From UBA7803 sp041690675 (GTDB lineage: Bacteria; Pseudomonadota; Gammaproteobacteria; Pseudomonadales; Azotimanducaceae), in assembly GCA_041690675.1 (NCBI GenBank), contig JAWLGU010000009.1, forward strand, positions 1-64,000: 64,000 bases of DNA, given 5' to 3'. The notes under the pieces were generated by a model. The model was not told the origin of the DNA and searched no databases. It saw only the letters and a program-made list of their open reading frames with translations. Position numbers and translations under genes: made by a program. Shown in pieces: positions 35,398 to 43,754 of this stretch (the stretch's first letter is position 1; every line of letters starts with the position of its first letter).

Positions 35398-35430
35398 TAA
35401 TGCCCGAATGGAAGATAACTGAACGAGCCC

Positions 35431-36285
35431 ATGCTCGAGAACCTGGATACCCTGGTCACCCTTTCCAAGACCGGCACCATGATGGAGACGGCCACGGTGC
35501 TGAAGATCTCGCAGTCGGCGGTGAGCAAGCGCATCGCCGCGCTCGAGCGCTACTACGACCGGCCCCTCATCGAGCGGCACGGCCGGCGGGTGGTGCTCAC
35601 CCATCACGGCACGCGGCTGGTGGAGAAGGTCACCCCGGTGCTTTCGGAGCTGCGCGGCGTGTTCCTCGAAGACAACGCGTTGCGCCGCGGCAAGATCATC
35701 ATGGGAGTCTCCGAGGCGATCCTGGCGAGCTGGGGATTCCGCCTGTTCGCCCGGGTGCAGCGGCACATGCCGGAGGTGGAGTTCACCTTCCACGCCCAGC
35801 GCTCGCCGGTGGTGCTGGATCGCATCCGCTCCGGCGAGTACATGCTGGGCATCTGCACCGGCTCGCCGGACGCGGACACCGACCTGCAGAGCGAGGTGAT
35901 CCGGCGTGAGAACATGGTGATCCTGCCGTCCGGGCTCCAGCCCATCGACTATCGGGTGGGCGACGAGCTCGACGTCATCACCATCGAGTCGCGTTCCGGC
36001 GCCTGGCGCTCCATCGAAGAGGACATGCGGCGGTTGAACCTGAAGCGCCGGGTGTCCCTGGAGTCGTTCTTCTCGGTGGCGCAGATGGCGCTGGCCGGGT
36101 TCGGTCATGGGCTGGTGCCCGAAGGCGTGGCCAGAACCCTGGGCGTGGACGAGAGTCGCTGGATCAGCCTGCACGAGGCAGGGTTGCACCGCCCGGTGCG
36201 GTTCGTGGCGCGTAAGTCCATGTTCTCCCAGCCGCTGGTGCAGGATTTCTACGCAGCCGTGTCACAATGGGCGGAAAGTGTCTGA
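35431..36285 (+). CDS. LysR family transcriptional regulator
   Basis: This 284-residue protein has an N-terminal winged helix (TLVTLSKTGTMMETATVLKIS then QSAVSKRIAALERYY) and a C-terminal periplasmic-binding-like effector domain. The target is not clear: it is followed after 9 nt by a GST gene in the same direction, so it may be cotranscribed with it, whereas LysR proteins usually control a divergent gene. Composition returns to the high GC of the backbone here. Confidence 0.9.
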   Translation: MLENLDTLVTLSKTGTMMETATVLKISQSAVSKRIAALERYYDRPLIERHGRRVVLTHHGTRLVEKVTPVLSELRGVFLEDNALRRGKIIMGVSEAILASWGFRLFARVQRHMPEVEFTFHAQRSPVVLDRIRSGEYMLGICTGSPDADTDLQSEVIRRENMVILPSGLQPIDYRVGDELDVITIESRSGAWRSIEEDMRRLNLKRRVSLESFFSVAQMALAGFGHGLVPEGVARTLGVDESRWISLHEAGLHRPVRFVARKSMFSQPLVQDFYAAVSQWAESV

Positions 36286-36294
36286 GAGGCAGCC

Positions 36295-37212
36295 ATGGAC
36301 ATCGTCCTGCACCACTACCCGGCGTCCCTCTTCTCCGAGAAGGCGCGGGCGCTGCTCGGCTATCTGGGTCAGCGCTGGCACTCGGTGGTGATCCCCAGCA
36401 TCATGCCCCGGCCACTGTTGATGCCGCTCACCGGCGGCTACCGCAAGACTCCGGTGCTGCAGATCGGCGCCAACGTCTACTGCGACACCCGGATCATCGC
36501 CCGGGCGCTGGCGCGCCATTGCGGTGACCGTGAGCTCTTCCGCGCGGGATTCGTCGCCCAGCGCGTGGCGGATTGGGCGGATACTCACCTGTTTCAGGTC
36601 ACCGTGGCCCTCAACTTCGCGCCCCAGGCCGTGGGCGCCATGATGAGCGGGATTCCCGCCGAGGAAGCGGCCGCGTTCCAGAAGGATCGTGCCGAGCTGA
36701 CCCGGGGCGCCGCCATCTCCAGCTTTTCCGCGGACGCCGCCGCGGCGTATCTGCGCCATCATCTCGCGGAGCTGGACGACGCGGCGGACGGAACGTTCCT
36801 GTTCGGCGAGCGGCCCACCATCGCCGACTTCTCCGTCTATCACTGCCTCTGGTTCCTGGCCAACAATCCCGTCAACGCGCCGTTGCTGGACCGCTATCCG
36901 AACGTGGGACGGTGGATGGAGCGGATGGCCGGGTTCGGTCACGGCGAGGAGGTGGCCTCCACGGGGGAAGCTGCACTGGCCATGGCCCGGGCCGCGACGC
37001 CGCAGTCGCCCGCCATCGTCGACGATTTGCCAGTCGGCTTCGCCCTGGGGCAGGAGGTGACGGTGACCCCGGTGGACTACGGGCGCATTCCGGTTTGCGG
37101 CCGGCTTGCGGCGTGGTCCCATGAGGAGGTGGTAGTGGAGCGGGAGAGCGCCGAGACGGGGCCCGTGATGGTGCACTTTCCCTCGCCCGGGTTCGAGGTG
37201 GCGGCCGCCTAG
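36295..37212 (+). CDS. Glutathione S-transferase family protein
   Basis: This 305-residue protein begins with a thioredoxin-like GST domain (IVLHHYPASLFSEKARALLGY) with TPVLQIGANVYCDTRIIARAL for glutathione binding, then the helical GST-C domain with GERPTIADFSVYHCLWF. The C-terminal 70 residues (about 235-305) form an extra beta-rich tail not found in ordinary GSTs. Such long GST-like proteins are common near lipid-metabolism genes in Proteobacteria; the substrate is unknown. It overlaps the convergent hemH end by 4 nt. Confidence 0.88.
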   Translation: MDIVLHHYPASLFSEKARALLGYLGQRWHSVVIPSIMPRPLLMPLTGGYRKTPVLQIGANVYCDTRIIARALARHCGDRELFRAGFVAQRVADWADTHLFQVTVALNFAPQAVGAMMSGIPAEEAAAFQKDRAELTRGAAISSFSADAAAAYLRHHLAELDDAADGTFLFGERPTIADFSVYHCLWFLANNPVNAPLLDRYPNVGRWMERMAGFGHGEEVASTGEAALAMARAATPQSPAIVDDLPVGFALGQEVTVTPVDYGRIPVCGRLAAWSHEEVVVERESAETGPVMVHFPSPGFEVAAA

Positions 37213-38246
37213 CCGGTAGCCGGGGCGGTCGTATTCAGGGCCTCCCGGCACCAGCCTACTAGCTCGGCCACCCAGTCGGGGCCGTCGTTCAGGCACGGCA
37301 CCAGGGTGAAGCTCTCGCCGCCGGCGTCGAGAAACGTCTGGCGGCCGGTCATGCCGATCTCTTCCAGGGTCTCCAGATTGTCCACGACGAACGCGGGACA
37401 GGCGACCACCACGTGGCGGACGCCGTGGTGGGGCAACGACGCCAGGGTCTGATCGGTGTACGGGGTGAGCCACGGCAGCCGGCCCAGCCGCGACTGGAAG
37501 CTGACGGTAAAGCGGTCTTCCGGGATGCCGAGGGCCTGGGTCAGCAGCTCCGAGGTGCGCAGGCACTGGTGCCGATAGCAGGTGGCGTGGGCAGGGGAGC
37601 GCACCTGACAGCAGTCCGGCGACTTCAGGCAATGATTGCCCGTGGGATCGGCCCGCGTAATGTGTCGCTCCGGCAGGCCGTGATAAGACAGCAGCAGGTG
37701 GTCCCAGCGGGAGGGCAGGTGCTCGCGCACCAGGTCCGCCAGCGCGCGGATGTAGCCGGGCCGGGCGTAGAACGGCGGCAGGACGTGGAGCTTCATCCAG
37801 GTCGGCACCAGCTTCTGCACTGCGTGGACGGTGGTGCTGCAGGTGGAATCGGCGAACTGGGGGTACAGCGGCACCAGCAGCAGCTCGCGTACGTCCTGCT
37901 CTTCGAGGCGCTGCATCGCGGCGGCGAGGCTCGGGTCGCCGTAGCGCATGGCCAGCTCGCACGGTACCTCGAGGGCCTGATTCACCGCGTCAGTCAGCTT
38001 GCGGCTGTAGTGGAGCAGCGGCGAGCCGGTGCCCGGGCCGGCGTGGTCCCAAATCTTGGCGTAGGCTGCCGCGCTGCGGCGCGGCCGGAAGGGCAGGATG
38101 GCCCCCGAGACGATGGCCCGGCGCAGCGCCCAGGGCACGTCGAGGACGTAGGGATCCATGAGGAACTGGTTCAGGTACCGTCGCACGTCGCGGACGGCGC
38201 ACGAAGCCGGGGTACCCAGATTGACCAGGAGAATTCCTCGAGACAT
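37209..38246 (-). CDS. hemH: Ferrochelatase with an internal cysteine cluster
   Basis: Ferrochelatase inserts Fe(II) into protoporphyrin IX. The protein (345 residues) has the family start RGILLVNLGTP, the catalytic-site SYHGLPERHI (His) and CPAFVVDNLETLEEIG. Between them, residues 206-228 hold five cysteines (C206, C212, C213, C223, C228). This looks like the bacterial [2Fe-2S] ferrochelatase class in which all ligands lie in one short internal segment, unlike the C-terminal ligands of animal enzymes. ATG 38246 starts the conserved region; a divergent promoter pair lies just upstream. Confidence 0.93.
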   Translation of the reverse strand: MSRGILLVNLGTPASCAVRDVRRYLNQFLMDPYVLDVPWALRRAIVSGAILPFRPRRSAAAYAKIWDHAGPGTGSPLLHYSRKLTDAVNQALEVPCELAMRYGDPSLAAAMQRLEEQDVRELLLVPLYPQFADSTCSTTVHAVQKLVPTWMKLHVLPPFYARPGYIRALADLVREHLPSRWDHLLLSYHGLPERHITRADPTGNHCLKSPDCCQVRSPAHATCYRHQCLRTSELLTQALGIPEDRFTVSFQSRLGRLPWLTPYTDQTLASLPHHGVRHVVVACPAFVVDNLETLEEIGMTGRQTFLDAGGESFTLVPCLNDGPDWVAELVGWCREALNTTAPATG

Positions 38247-38275
38247 TGATACGCCCTGAAAGAAGGCGATAGTAT
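38246..38275 (+). promoter_or_regulatory. Promoter of the hisH-hisF operon
   Basis: TTGATA (38246-38251; 5 of 6) and TAGTAT (38270-38275; 4 of 6) are 18 bp apart, giving a leader of about 25 nt. It overlaps the hemH promoter on the other strand. Confidence 0.5.
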
Positions 38276-38297
38276 CCGCGCTCCTTCGCCATGTCAT
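38269..38297 (-). promoter_or_regulatory. Promoter of hemH
   Basis: On the minus strand ATGACA (38297-38292; 5 of 6 to TTGACA) precedes TACTAT (38274-38269) by 17 bp. The -10 elements of the two divergent promoters coincide, so only one can probably fire at a time. Confidence 0.5.
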
Positions 38298-38306
38298 CGG
38301 GATCCC

Positions 38307-38924
38307 TTGGCCGTCATCATCGACTACGACGCCGGCAATCTTCGCAGTGTGCAGCGGGCCTGCCGGGAGGTGGGACTGGAGGCGGAGATCACCGCCGATC
38401 CGGAGCGCTTGCTGCGGGCGGAGCGGGTGATCTTCCCCGGCGTGGGGGCGGCCGGGGCGGCCATGCGCAGCCTCACCGCCAACGGTCTGGACGAGGCGCT
38501 GCGCGAGGTGATCCGGCGTGGCGTGCCGGTGTTCGGCATCTGTCTGGGGATGCAGATCTCCCTGGAGCGCTCGGAGGAGAACGACCAGGAAACCCTCGGC
38601 CTCATCCCCGGCCGGGTACGGCGCTTCGCCTTCGACCGCCCGGAGCTGAAGATTCCCCACATGGGCTGGAACGAGGTGCGCGTGGTCAAGCGCCACCCGC
38701 TGCTCGCCGACGTGCAGCCGGGGGACGAATTCTACTTCGTCCACGCCTACTACCCGGAGCCGGAGCACGCCGGGGACGTCTATGCCGTCACCGACTACGA
38801 GATCGACTTCGCCTGCGCCCTGGGCCGTGGCAACTACTTCGGCATGCAGTGCCATCCGGAGAAGAGCGGCCACGTGGGGCTGCGGGTGTTGAAGCGCTTT
38901 GCCGAGTGGGACGGGTCATGCTGA
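38307..38924 (+). CDS. hisH: Imidazole glycerol phosphate synthase, glutaminase subunit
   Basis: This 205-residue class I glutamine amidotransferase supplies ammonia to HisF. Nucleophile Cys is in FGICLGMQ, with IPHMGWNEV and the His-Glu of MQCHPEKS. The TTG start is needed to include the conserved beta strand AVIIDYDAGN; no in-frame ATG lies upstream nearby. The end overlaps hisF by 7 nt. No other histidine genes are in the window. Confidence 0.9.
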   Translation: MAVIIDYDAGNLRSVQRACREVGLEAEITADPERLLRAERVIFPGVGAAGAAMRSLTANGLDEALREVIRRGVPVFGICLGMQISLERSEENDQETLGLIPGRVRRFAFDRPELKIPHMGWNEVRVVKRHPLLADVQPGDEFYFVHAYYPEPEHAGDVYAVTDYEIDFACALGRGNYFGMQCHPEKSGHVGLRVLKRFAEWDGSC

Positions 38925-39697
38925 GCAAACGCCTCATCGCCTGCCTGGACGTGCGCGACGGCAAGCTCGCCAAGAGCGTGAAGTTCGTCGACACCAGGGA
39001 CATCGGCGACCCGGTGGAGAAGGCCCGGGAGTACTACGAGGACGGTCTCGACGAGCTGGTCTTCTACGACATCACGGCGTCCAGCGACAAGCGCAGCATC
39101 ATGCTGGACGTGGTGGAAGCGGTAGCGGAGCAGGTGTTCATTCCGTTGTCGGTCGGGGGCGGCGTGCGCTCGGTGGCCGACGCCACCGATCTGCGGCTGG
39201 CGGGGGCCGAGAAGATCAACGTCAACTCCGCCGCGGTTCGGCGCCCGGCGCTCATCGCCGAGTGCGCGGAGGCCATCGGCAACCAGAACGTGGTCCTTTC
39301 CATGGACATCCGCGCGGTGCCCGAGAGCGAGATCTGTCCGTCGGGATACGAGGTCGTCATCAATGGCGGGCGCACGCCCGTGGGCAAAGACGCGCTTGGT
39401 TGGGCCTTGGAGGGCGAGCGGCTCGGCGCCGGAGAGCTGGTGGTGAACTCCATCGACGCGGATGGCACCCGAGCGGGTTACGAGCTGAAGCTCACGTCCA
39501 TGCTGGCGGAGGCGGTGCGCATCCCGGTGGTCGCCAGCGGCGGCGCCGGCCGGCCCGAGCATCTCTACGACGTGTTGACCGAGGGCAAGGCCGATGCGGC
39601 GCTGGTGGCATCCATGGTCCACTATGGCGATTATCGGGTGAGCGAACTGAAGCGTTACCTGCACGACCGTGGAGTGAAGATGCGGATGTCCTGGTAG
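38918..39697 (+). CDS. hisF: Imidazole glycerol phosphate synthase, cyclase subunit (HisF-type)
   Basis: This 259-residue TIM barrel has both catalytic aspartates, in LIACLDVRDG and VLSMDIRAV, plus the phosphate loops VGGGVRSV and ASGGAGRPEH. It makes imidazole glycerol phosphate and AICAR from PRFAR and HisH-derived ammonia. Several segments (KFVDTRDIGDPVEKAREYY, KDALGWALEGERLGAGELVV) differ from E. coli HisF, so this may be a divergent clade or a second copy. It is separated from the rest of the his pathway and followed with no gap by a quinone oxidoreductase gene. Confidence 0.88.
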   Translation: MLSKRLIACLDVRDGKLAKSVKFVDTRDIGDPVEKAREYYEDGLDELVFYDITASSDKRSIMLDVVEAVAEQVFIPLSVGGGVRSVADATDLRLAGAEKINVNSAAVRRPALIAECAEAIGNQNVVLSMDIRAVPESEICPSGYEVVINGGRTPVGKDALGWALEGERLGAGELVVNSIDADGTRAGYELKLTSMLAEAVRIPVVASGGAGRPEHLYDVLTEGKADAALVASMVHYGDYRVSELKRYLHDRGVKMRMSW

Positions 39698-40666
39698 ATG
39701 AAAGCGATAATCCTGCACGACGACGAGCTGGTCTGGCGCGACGCGCCGGAGCCCGAGCTGGGGGCCGGTCAGGTGCGCATCGGCGTGCATGCCACGGCGG
39801 TGAACCGGGCCGATCTGGTGCAGCGGGCTGGCGGCTATCCGCCGCCTCCCGGCGCGAGTCCGATCCTGGGCCTGGAATGCGCCGGCGAGGTGCTGGAAGT
39901 GGGCGAGGGCGTGACCCGGGTGCGGCCGGGCGACGTGGTATGCGCACTGCTGGCCGGCGGCGGCTACGCCGAGCAGGTGGTGGTGCCCGCCGGTCAGGTG
40001 CTGAAGGTGCCGGCGGGATTCGATGCCGAGCGTGCTGCCGCCATTCCCGAGGTGTTCGCCACCGCGTATCTGAACCTGTATATGGAGGCGGCGCTCGCGA
40101 AGCAGGAGCGGGTGCTCATCCACGCGGGAGCCAGCGGCGTCGGCACCGCGGCCATCCAGCTCTGCAAGGCCTTCCACAATCCCTGCTTCGTCACCGCGGG
40201 CAGCGCTGACAAGGTCGGGCGATGCGTGGCGCTCGGCGCCGACGGCGGAGCCGATCGCCACGCCGGCGAATTTCAGGATGCCGTGCAGTCGTGGGCGGAT
40301 GGCGGGGTGGACGTGATCCTCGACCCCGTGGGCGCCGCGTACCTGCCTCAGAACCTGCGTTGTCTCGCCACGGGCGGACGGCTGGTGCTCATCGGCCTCA
40401 TGGGCGGCGCCGAGGCGCCGCTGAATCTGGGCCTGTTGATGATGAAACGGGCTCGGCTCATCGGCTCCACCTTGCGCGCCCGCCCCATCGGCGAGAAGGC
40501 GGCGGTGATGGACGCGTTGCGGGCGCGGGTGTGGCCGCTCCTGGAATCCGGCGCCGTCGTGCCGGTGATCGAGGCGGTGATGCCCATCCACGAGGCGGAG
40601 CGGGCTCACCAACTCGTCGCCAGCAACGACACCGTAGGCAAAGTGGTGTTGAAGGTGAATGCCTGA
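39698..40666 (+). CDS. Zinc-independent quinone oxidoreductase (MDR family)
   Basis: This 322-residue protein is an NAD(P)H:quinone oxidoreductase of the PIG3/QOR type: VHATAVNRADLVQRAGGYPPP, the nucleotide loop HAGASGVGTAAIQL, and no structural zinc cysteines. It would reduce quinones or similar electrophiles. The ATG directly follows the hisF stop codon (TAGATG), so it is part of the hisHF operon. Confidence 0.9.
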   Translation: MKAIILHDDELVWRDAPEPELGAGQVRIGVHATAVNRADLVQRAGGYPPPPGASPILGLECAGEVLEVGEGVTRVRPGDVVCALLAGGGYAEQVVVPAGQVLKVPAGFDAERAAAIPEVFATAYLNLYMEAALAKQERVLIHAGASGVGTAAIQLCKAFHNPCFVTAGSADKVGRCVALGADGGADRHAGEFQDAVQSWADGGVDVILDPVGAAYLPQNLRCLATGGRLVLIGLMGGAEAPLNLGLLMMKRARLIGSTLRARPIGEKAAVMDALRARVWPLLESGAVVPVIEAVMPIHEAERAHQLVASNDTVGKVVLKVNA

Positions 40667-41330
40667 TCGCGAGCGTCGACTCCCCGTGGTCGACCGCTCC
40701 GAGCCGGCGGCGCTGTCGGCGGGCGCATTCGGTTCGTGGCTGCGCGAGCTGGCGCGGTCGCGCAGCGGTGGTGCCGGCATGGCGGTGCCCTGCGGCGACT
40801 GCAACGCCTGTTGCCGGTCGTCGTACTTCATTCACGTGGAGCCGGACGAGCGCGAGACCCTGGCTCGCATTCCCCGAGAGCTGCTGTTCCCCGCCCCCGG
40901 GCTCCCCCAGGGGCACATGGTGCTCGGCTACGATGAGCGGGGGCATTGCCCAATGCTGCGCGAAGGCCGATGCACGATCTACGAGCATCGCCCGCGCACG
41001 TGCCGACGTTTCGACTGCCGCATCTTCGCGGCCAGCGGCGTGGCGGCGGGCGACGGCGGTGAAAGCCCGGTGGACCGGCAGGTGCGCCGCTGGCGATTCC
41101 AGTACTCCGCTGCCGGCGATGGGGAACGGCACGCGGCGGTAGTCGCGGCCGCCGGGTTCCTCCGGGAACACGCGGGGCAGCTCCCGGGGAACCTGCAGGC
41201 GGCGCGGCCCGCGGTCCTGGCGCTGCTCGCCATCGAGGTGCACGAGCTGTTCCTGCCCGGCGCCGCGCGCGGCCCGGAGGCCGATCTCCTCGAGGCCATT
41301 CGCGGACACCTGGGCGAGCGGCAGCCTTAA
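40659..41330 (+). CDS. YkgJ family cysteine cluster protein
   Basis: This 223-residue protein carries the YkgJ pattern of cysteines, PCGDCNACCRSS then CPML, RCTIYEHRPRTCRRFDCR, likely a metal or Fe-S binding site of unknown role. The N- and C-terminal parts have no recognised motif. It overlaps the quinone oxidoreductase by 8 nt and the convergent TonB gene by 4 nt, so it is the last gene of the hisHF unit. Confidence 0.87.
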   Translation: MPDRERRLPVVDRSEPAALSAGAFGSWLRELARSRSGGAGMAVPCGDCNACCRSSYFIHVEPDERETLARIPRELLFPAPGLPQGHMVLGYDERGHCPMLREGRCTIYEHRPRTCRRFDCRIFAASGVAAGDGGESPVDRQVRRWRFQYSAAGDGERHAAVVAAAGFLREHAGQLPGNLQAARPAVLALLAIEVHELFLPGAARGPEADLLEAIRGHLGERQP

Positions 41331-41944
41331 TCCCCCTCGAGCTCGAAGGTCAGCTTGTGCTGAACGCCGGTCACGGCGACGGCCTGGCCATTCACGATTC
41401 GGGGTTTGTATTTGAAGCGCTCCACCGCGCGCAGTGCCGCCCGTTCGAACACGCCGCCCGGCTCAGCCCGAAGAACGCGGGGTGAGACGACGCGGCCCAG
41501 TTCGTCGATGGTGAACTCCAGCAACACGTACCCCTCGATGCCGCGCTCCTGCGCCCGCGCCGGGTAGCGGGGCGTCACCTTCACGACGGGCAAGGCCGGG
41601 CCGTCGGCGACTCCGAAGCCTCGGGGCCCGAAGTCGTCACCCATTCGGGGCGCCGTCACGGCAACGTCCGTGCCGATGGGCGTGCCGTCGGCCGTCGGTC
41701 GGGGCGGCGTCGAAGGCGGTGGCTGGGGCTTGGGCGGCTCCACCGGTGCGTCGTCCTCGACCCGCGGAGGCGTCTCCTCGATGAGAGGCAGATAGGTGAG
41801 CCTCGGTCCGGAGAACGGCTGCTCGGGAGCCGCGCCGTCGCTGCGGATCAGGTACTGCATGACGAGCACCAGGCCGACCGTCACGGCGGCGCCAAGCATC
41901 GCCGATGCGGCGGACCGCGGTGCGTGCTGAGCGAGTGCGATCAT
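41327..41944 (-). CDS. TonB-type energy transducer
   Basis: The protein (205 residues) has an N-terminal membrane anchor (MLGAAVTVGLVLVMQYLI), a Pro-rich spacer (VEPPKPQPPPSTPPRPT) and a C-terminal TonB domain (TPRYPARAQERGIEGYVLLEF then FERAALRAVERFKYKPR). TonB proteins couple the proton gradient to outer membrane receptors, but no receptor or ExbBD genes are here. It is the third gene of a BlaI/M56/TonB unit; GGAG lies 7 nt before the ATG. A structural or signalling role in that unit is possible. Confidence 0.87.
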   Translation of the reverse strand: MIALAQHAPRSAASAMLGAAVTVGLVLVMQYLIRSDGAAPEQPFSGPRLTYLPLIEETPPRVEDDAPVEPPKPQPPPSTPPRPTADGTPIGTDVAVTAPRMGDDFGPRGFGVADGPALPVVKVTPRYPARAQERGIEGYVLLEFTIDELGRVVSPRVLRAEPGGVFERAALRAVERFKYKPRIVNGQAVAVTGVQHKLTFELEGD

Positions 41945-41957
41945 GATGATTCTCCGT

Positions 41958-43337
41958 TCACTGAGTTGACGCCGCCTCGGGTAGCGGCAGCTCGAACCGG
42001 TATTCCTGCCGCAGCAGCAGGTCTCTCGCCGGGAGGGATGCTCCGGCGAAGTCGTGGAGGGATGCGATCCGCAGCGCGGCTCCGTGCTCGAAGCTGGGCG
42101 AGCGGGCCAGGGCGCGCTCGACGGCGCCGCGGAAGAGCCCGCTGGGATCCGTGGACGTGATGCGTGGCAGGCTCGTGCGGATGAGGCCGAAGCGGGTGAA
42201 CGTGGCCTGAAGCTCCACGATCACCATCCCCGTCAGCCCCCGTTCCAGAGCCGCGGCCGGGTAGACAGGCATCGGATCTCGTGCGCTCTCGGGTAAGGCC
42301 CGCCAGCGAGCCGAGGCCGTATCGAGCACGAAGCTGCGCACCCGTACCTGTGGCGGAGCGGGATCCGCGGGTCCGGACGAAACCAGCGGCACCACGATGG
42401 CGTCCCCGGGGATCGGAATCGGGGCAGCGATGGGTCGGGCCGCGGCACCCACCAGCAGCACCAGGATGAGCCACAGCAGCGTCCAGTGGCCGTCCGACGG
42501 GTTGAACCGGGCCGCCGGCCGCTCCAGCAGCCGGTTCGCGCGTATGGTCAGATGCGCGGAGCCGAGCAGCGCCAACCAGCGCTCGGGACCCGTATCGTGG
42601 CGCCCTCGCCAGGCTAGGCTTCTCGCCGCGTGCACCACGCCCGCCACGTAGGCGGCGCGGCTGGGAAGCGCCGCGCTGGCCCGATCGTCGCAACTCTCTT
42701 CCATGGCCTCCTCGAACCGCTGCCGCAGCGAGCGCAGCCACGGCATCCACCAGTACCAGTCGACGAGCAGGCGCACGGCGAGCAGCAGCCGGTCGTCCCG
42801 ACGCTGCAAGTGGGTGATCTCGTGAGCCAGCACGGCGGTGCGGGTCTCCATGCTCCATTGCGCGGCCGCCGCCGGCAGCACCAGGGTGTAGGCACCCAAC
42901 GTACTGGCACAGGCGGTGTGGCCGCAACGGAGGTGTATGGGATGCCGCAGCCCCAGGTACCGGGCGAGCCGGCGGACTTCGTGCTCGAGCCGTGGATCCG
43001 CCAACGGGGGGAGGCGTGACAGCCAACGCCGGCTGTGGGCCACCGCTGCCAGAGACCTAACCATGAGAAATACGGAGACCGCCCACCACGCGGTCAGCAA
43101 CAACCAGGGCAACGGCTGGTTCAGCAGGCGGCGCAGCTCGGCTCCGGTAGCTACGGGGACGGTCCACATCCCGACGGGGGCCCACCACGGCACGATCAGT
43201 AGCACCGCGGCCGAAGCCGCCGCCAGCACCTTGCGCCGCGAGGGGTTGCGGCGATAGATCATGGGCAGCGCCGCGCTCGCCAGCAGCGAGCAGACCACCA
43301 GAGTCAACAGTGTCTGCAGCGTGAGAGGACTGCTCAC
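41958..43337 (-). CDS. M56 (BlaR1/MecR1-like) membrane metallopeptidase with a TonB-like C-terminal domain
   Basis: This 459-residue protein has an N-terminal membrane region and the zinc-protease motif HEITH at 172-176 with downstream EESCDDRASA, as in BlaR1. Where BlaR1 carries a penicillin-binding sensor, this protein has, after a late membrane segment, a domain resembling the TonB C-terminus: PMPVYPAAALERGLTGMVIV and GLFRGAVERALARSPSF. The peptidase would cleave the co-encoded BlaI-type repressor on a signal. GTG 43337 overlaps the blaI stop by 4 nt (GTGA). Confidence 0.88.
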   Translation of the reverse strand: MSSPLTLQTLLTLVVCSLLASAALPMIYRRNPSRRKVLAAASAAVLLIVPWWAPVGMWTVPVATGAELRRLLNQPLPWLLLTAWWAVSVFLMVRSLAAVAHSRRWLSRLPPLADPRLEHEVRRLARYLGLRHPIHLRCGHTACASTLGAYTLVLPAAAAQWSMETRTAVLAHEITHLQRRDDRLLLAVRLLVDWYWWMPWLRSLRQRFEEAMEESCDDRASAALPSRAAYVAGVVHAARSLAWRGRHDTGPERWLALLGSAHLTIRANRLLERPAARFNPSDGHWTLLWLILVLLVGAAARPIAAPIPIPGDAIVVPLVSSGPADPAPPQVRVRSFVLDTASARWRALPESARDPMPVYPAAALERGLTGMVIVELQATFTRFGLIRTSLPRITSTDPSGLFRGAVERALARSPSFEHGAALRIASLHDFAGASLPARDLLLRQEYRFELPLPEAASTQ

Positions 43338-43735
43338 GATGAACTCCTGCGACGGCGCTCTGCCCTCAGCTCGAGAAGCTTCTTCTCGATGGCGTCGAGC
43401 TCGGCCTCGCTGATGGACTGGCCATCGCGGCCGAGCAGCGACACGACGGCGTCGCCCACGGAGCCGCTGAAGAAGGTGTCCAGCAGGCGCCGCCACGCAT
43501 TGCGCTGAGCGGTGGCTCGCGCCAGGGTGGGGCGGTAGAGATAGCGTTGCCCGCTCTGCTGGAACGTGACGTGCCCCTTGTCCACCAGCTTGCCGAGCAG
43601 CGCACGCACGGCGGAGTAGCTCGGGGCATCGGGTATGGAGGCCTGCACATCCGCCGCCGAGGCCTCGCCCCGGGCATAGAGCACGTCCATGATCTGGCGT
43701 TCCCGGCGGGAGAGGTGCGCATGGTCGCTTCGCAC
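43334..43735 (-). CDS. BlaI/MecI/CopY family repressor
   Basis: This 133-residue winged-helix repressor shows LSRRERQIMDVLYARGEAS, SYSAVRALLGKLVDKGHV and a C-terminal dimerisation region, as in BlaI. GTG 43735 has GGGAGGAA 6 nt upstream. Two matched palindromes lie 20-53 nt upstream and are probably its operators, so the operon is likely autoregulated and opened when the M56 peptidase cuts the repressor. No beta-lactamase gene is nearby. Confidence 0.92.
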   Translation of the reverse strand: MRSDHAHLSRRERQIMDVLYARGEASAADVQASIPDAPSYSAVRALLGKLVDKGHVTFQQSGQRYLYRPTLARATAQRNAWRRLLDTFFSGSVGDAVVSLLGRDGQSISEAELDAIEKKLLELRAERRRRSSS

Positions 43736-43754
43736 GGCGGGTTCCTCCCATGGA

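Noticed and set aside
38291..38917. In-frame extension of hisF upstream through hisH
   Set aside because: The extension is antisense-like low-complexity sequence in a different frame of hisH; the conserved HisF start is the ATG at 38918.
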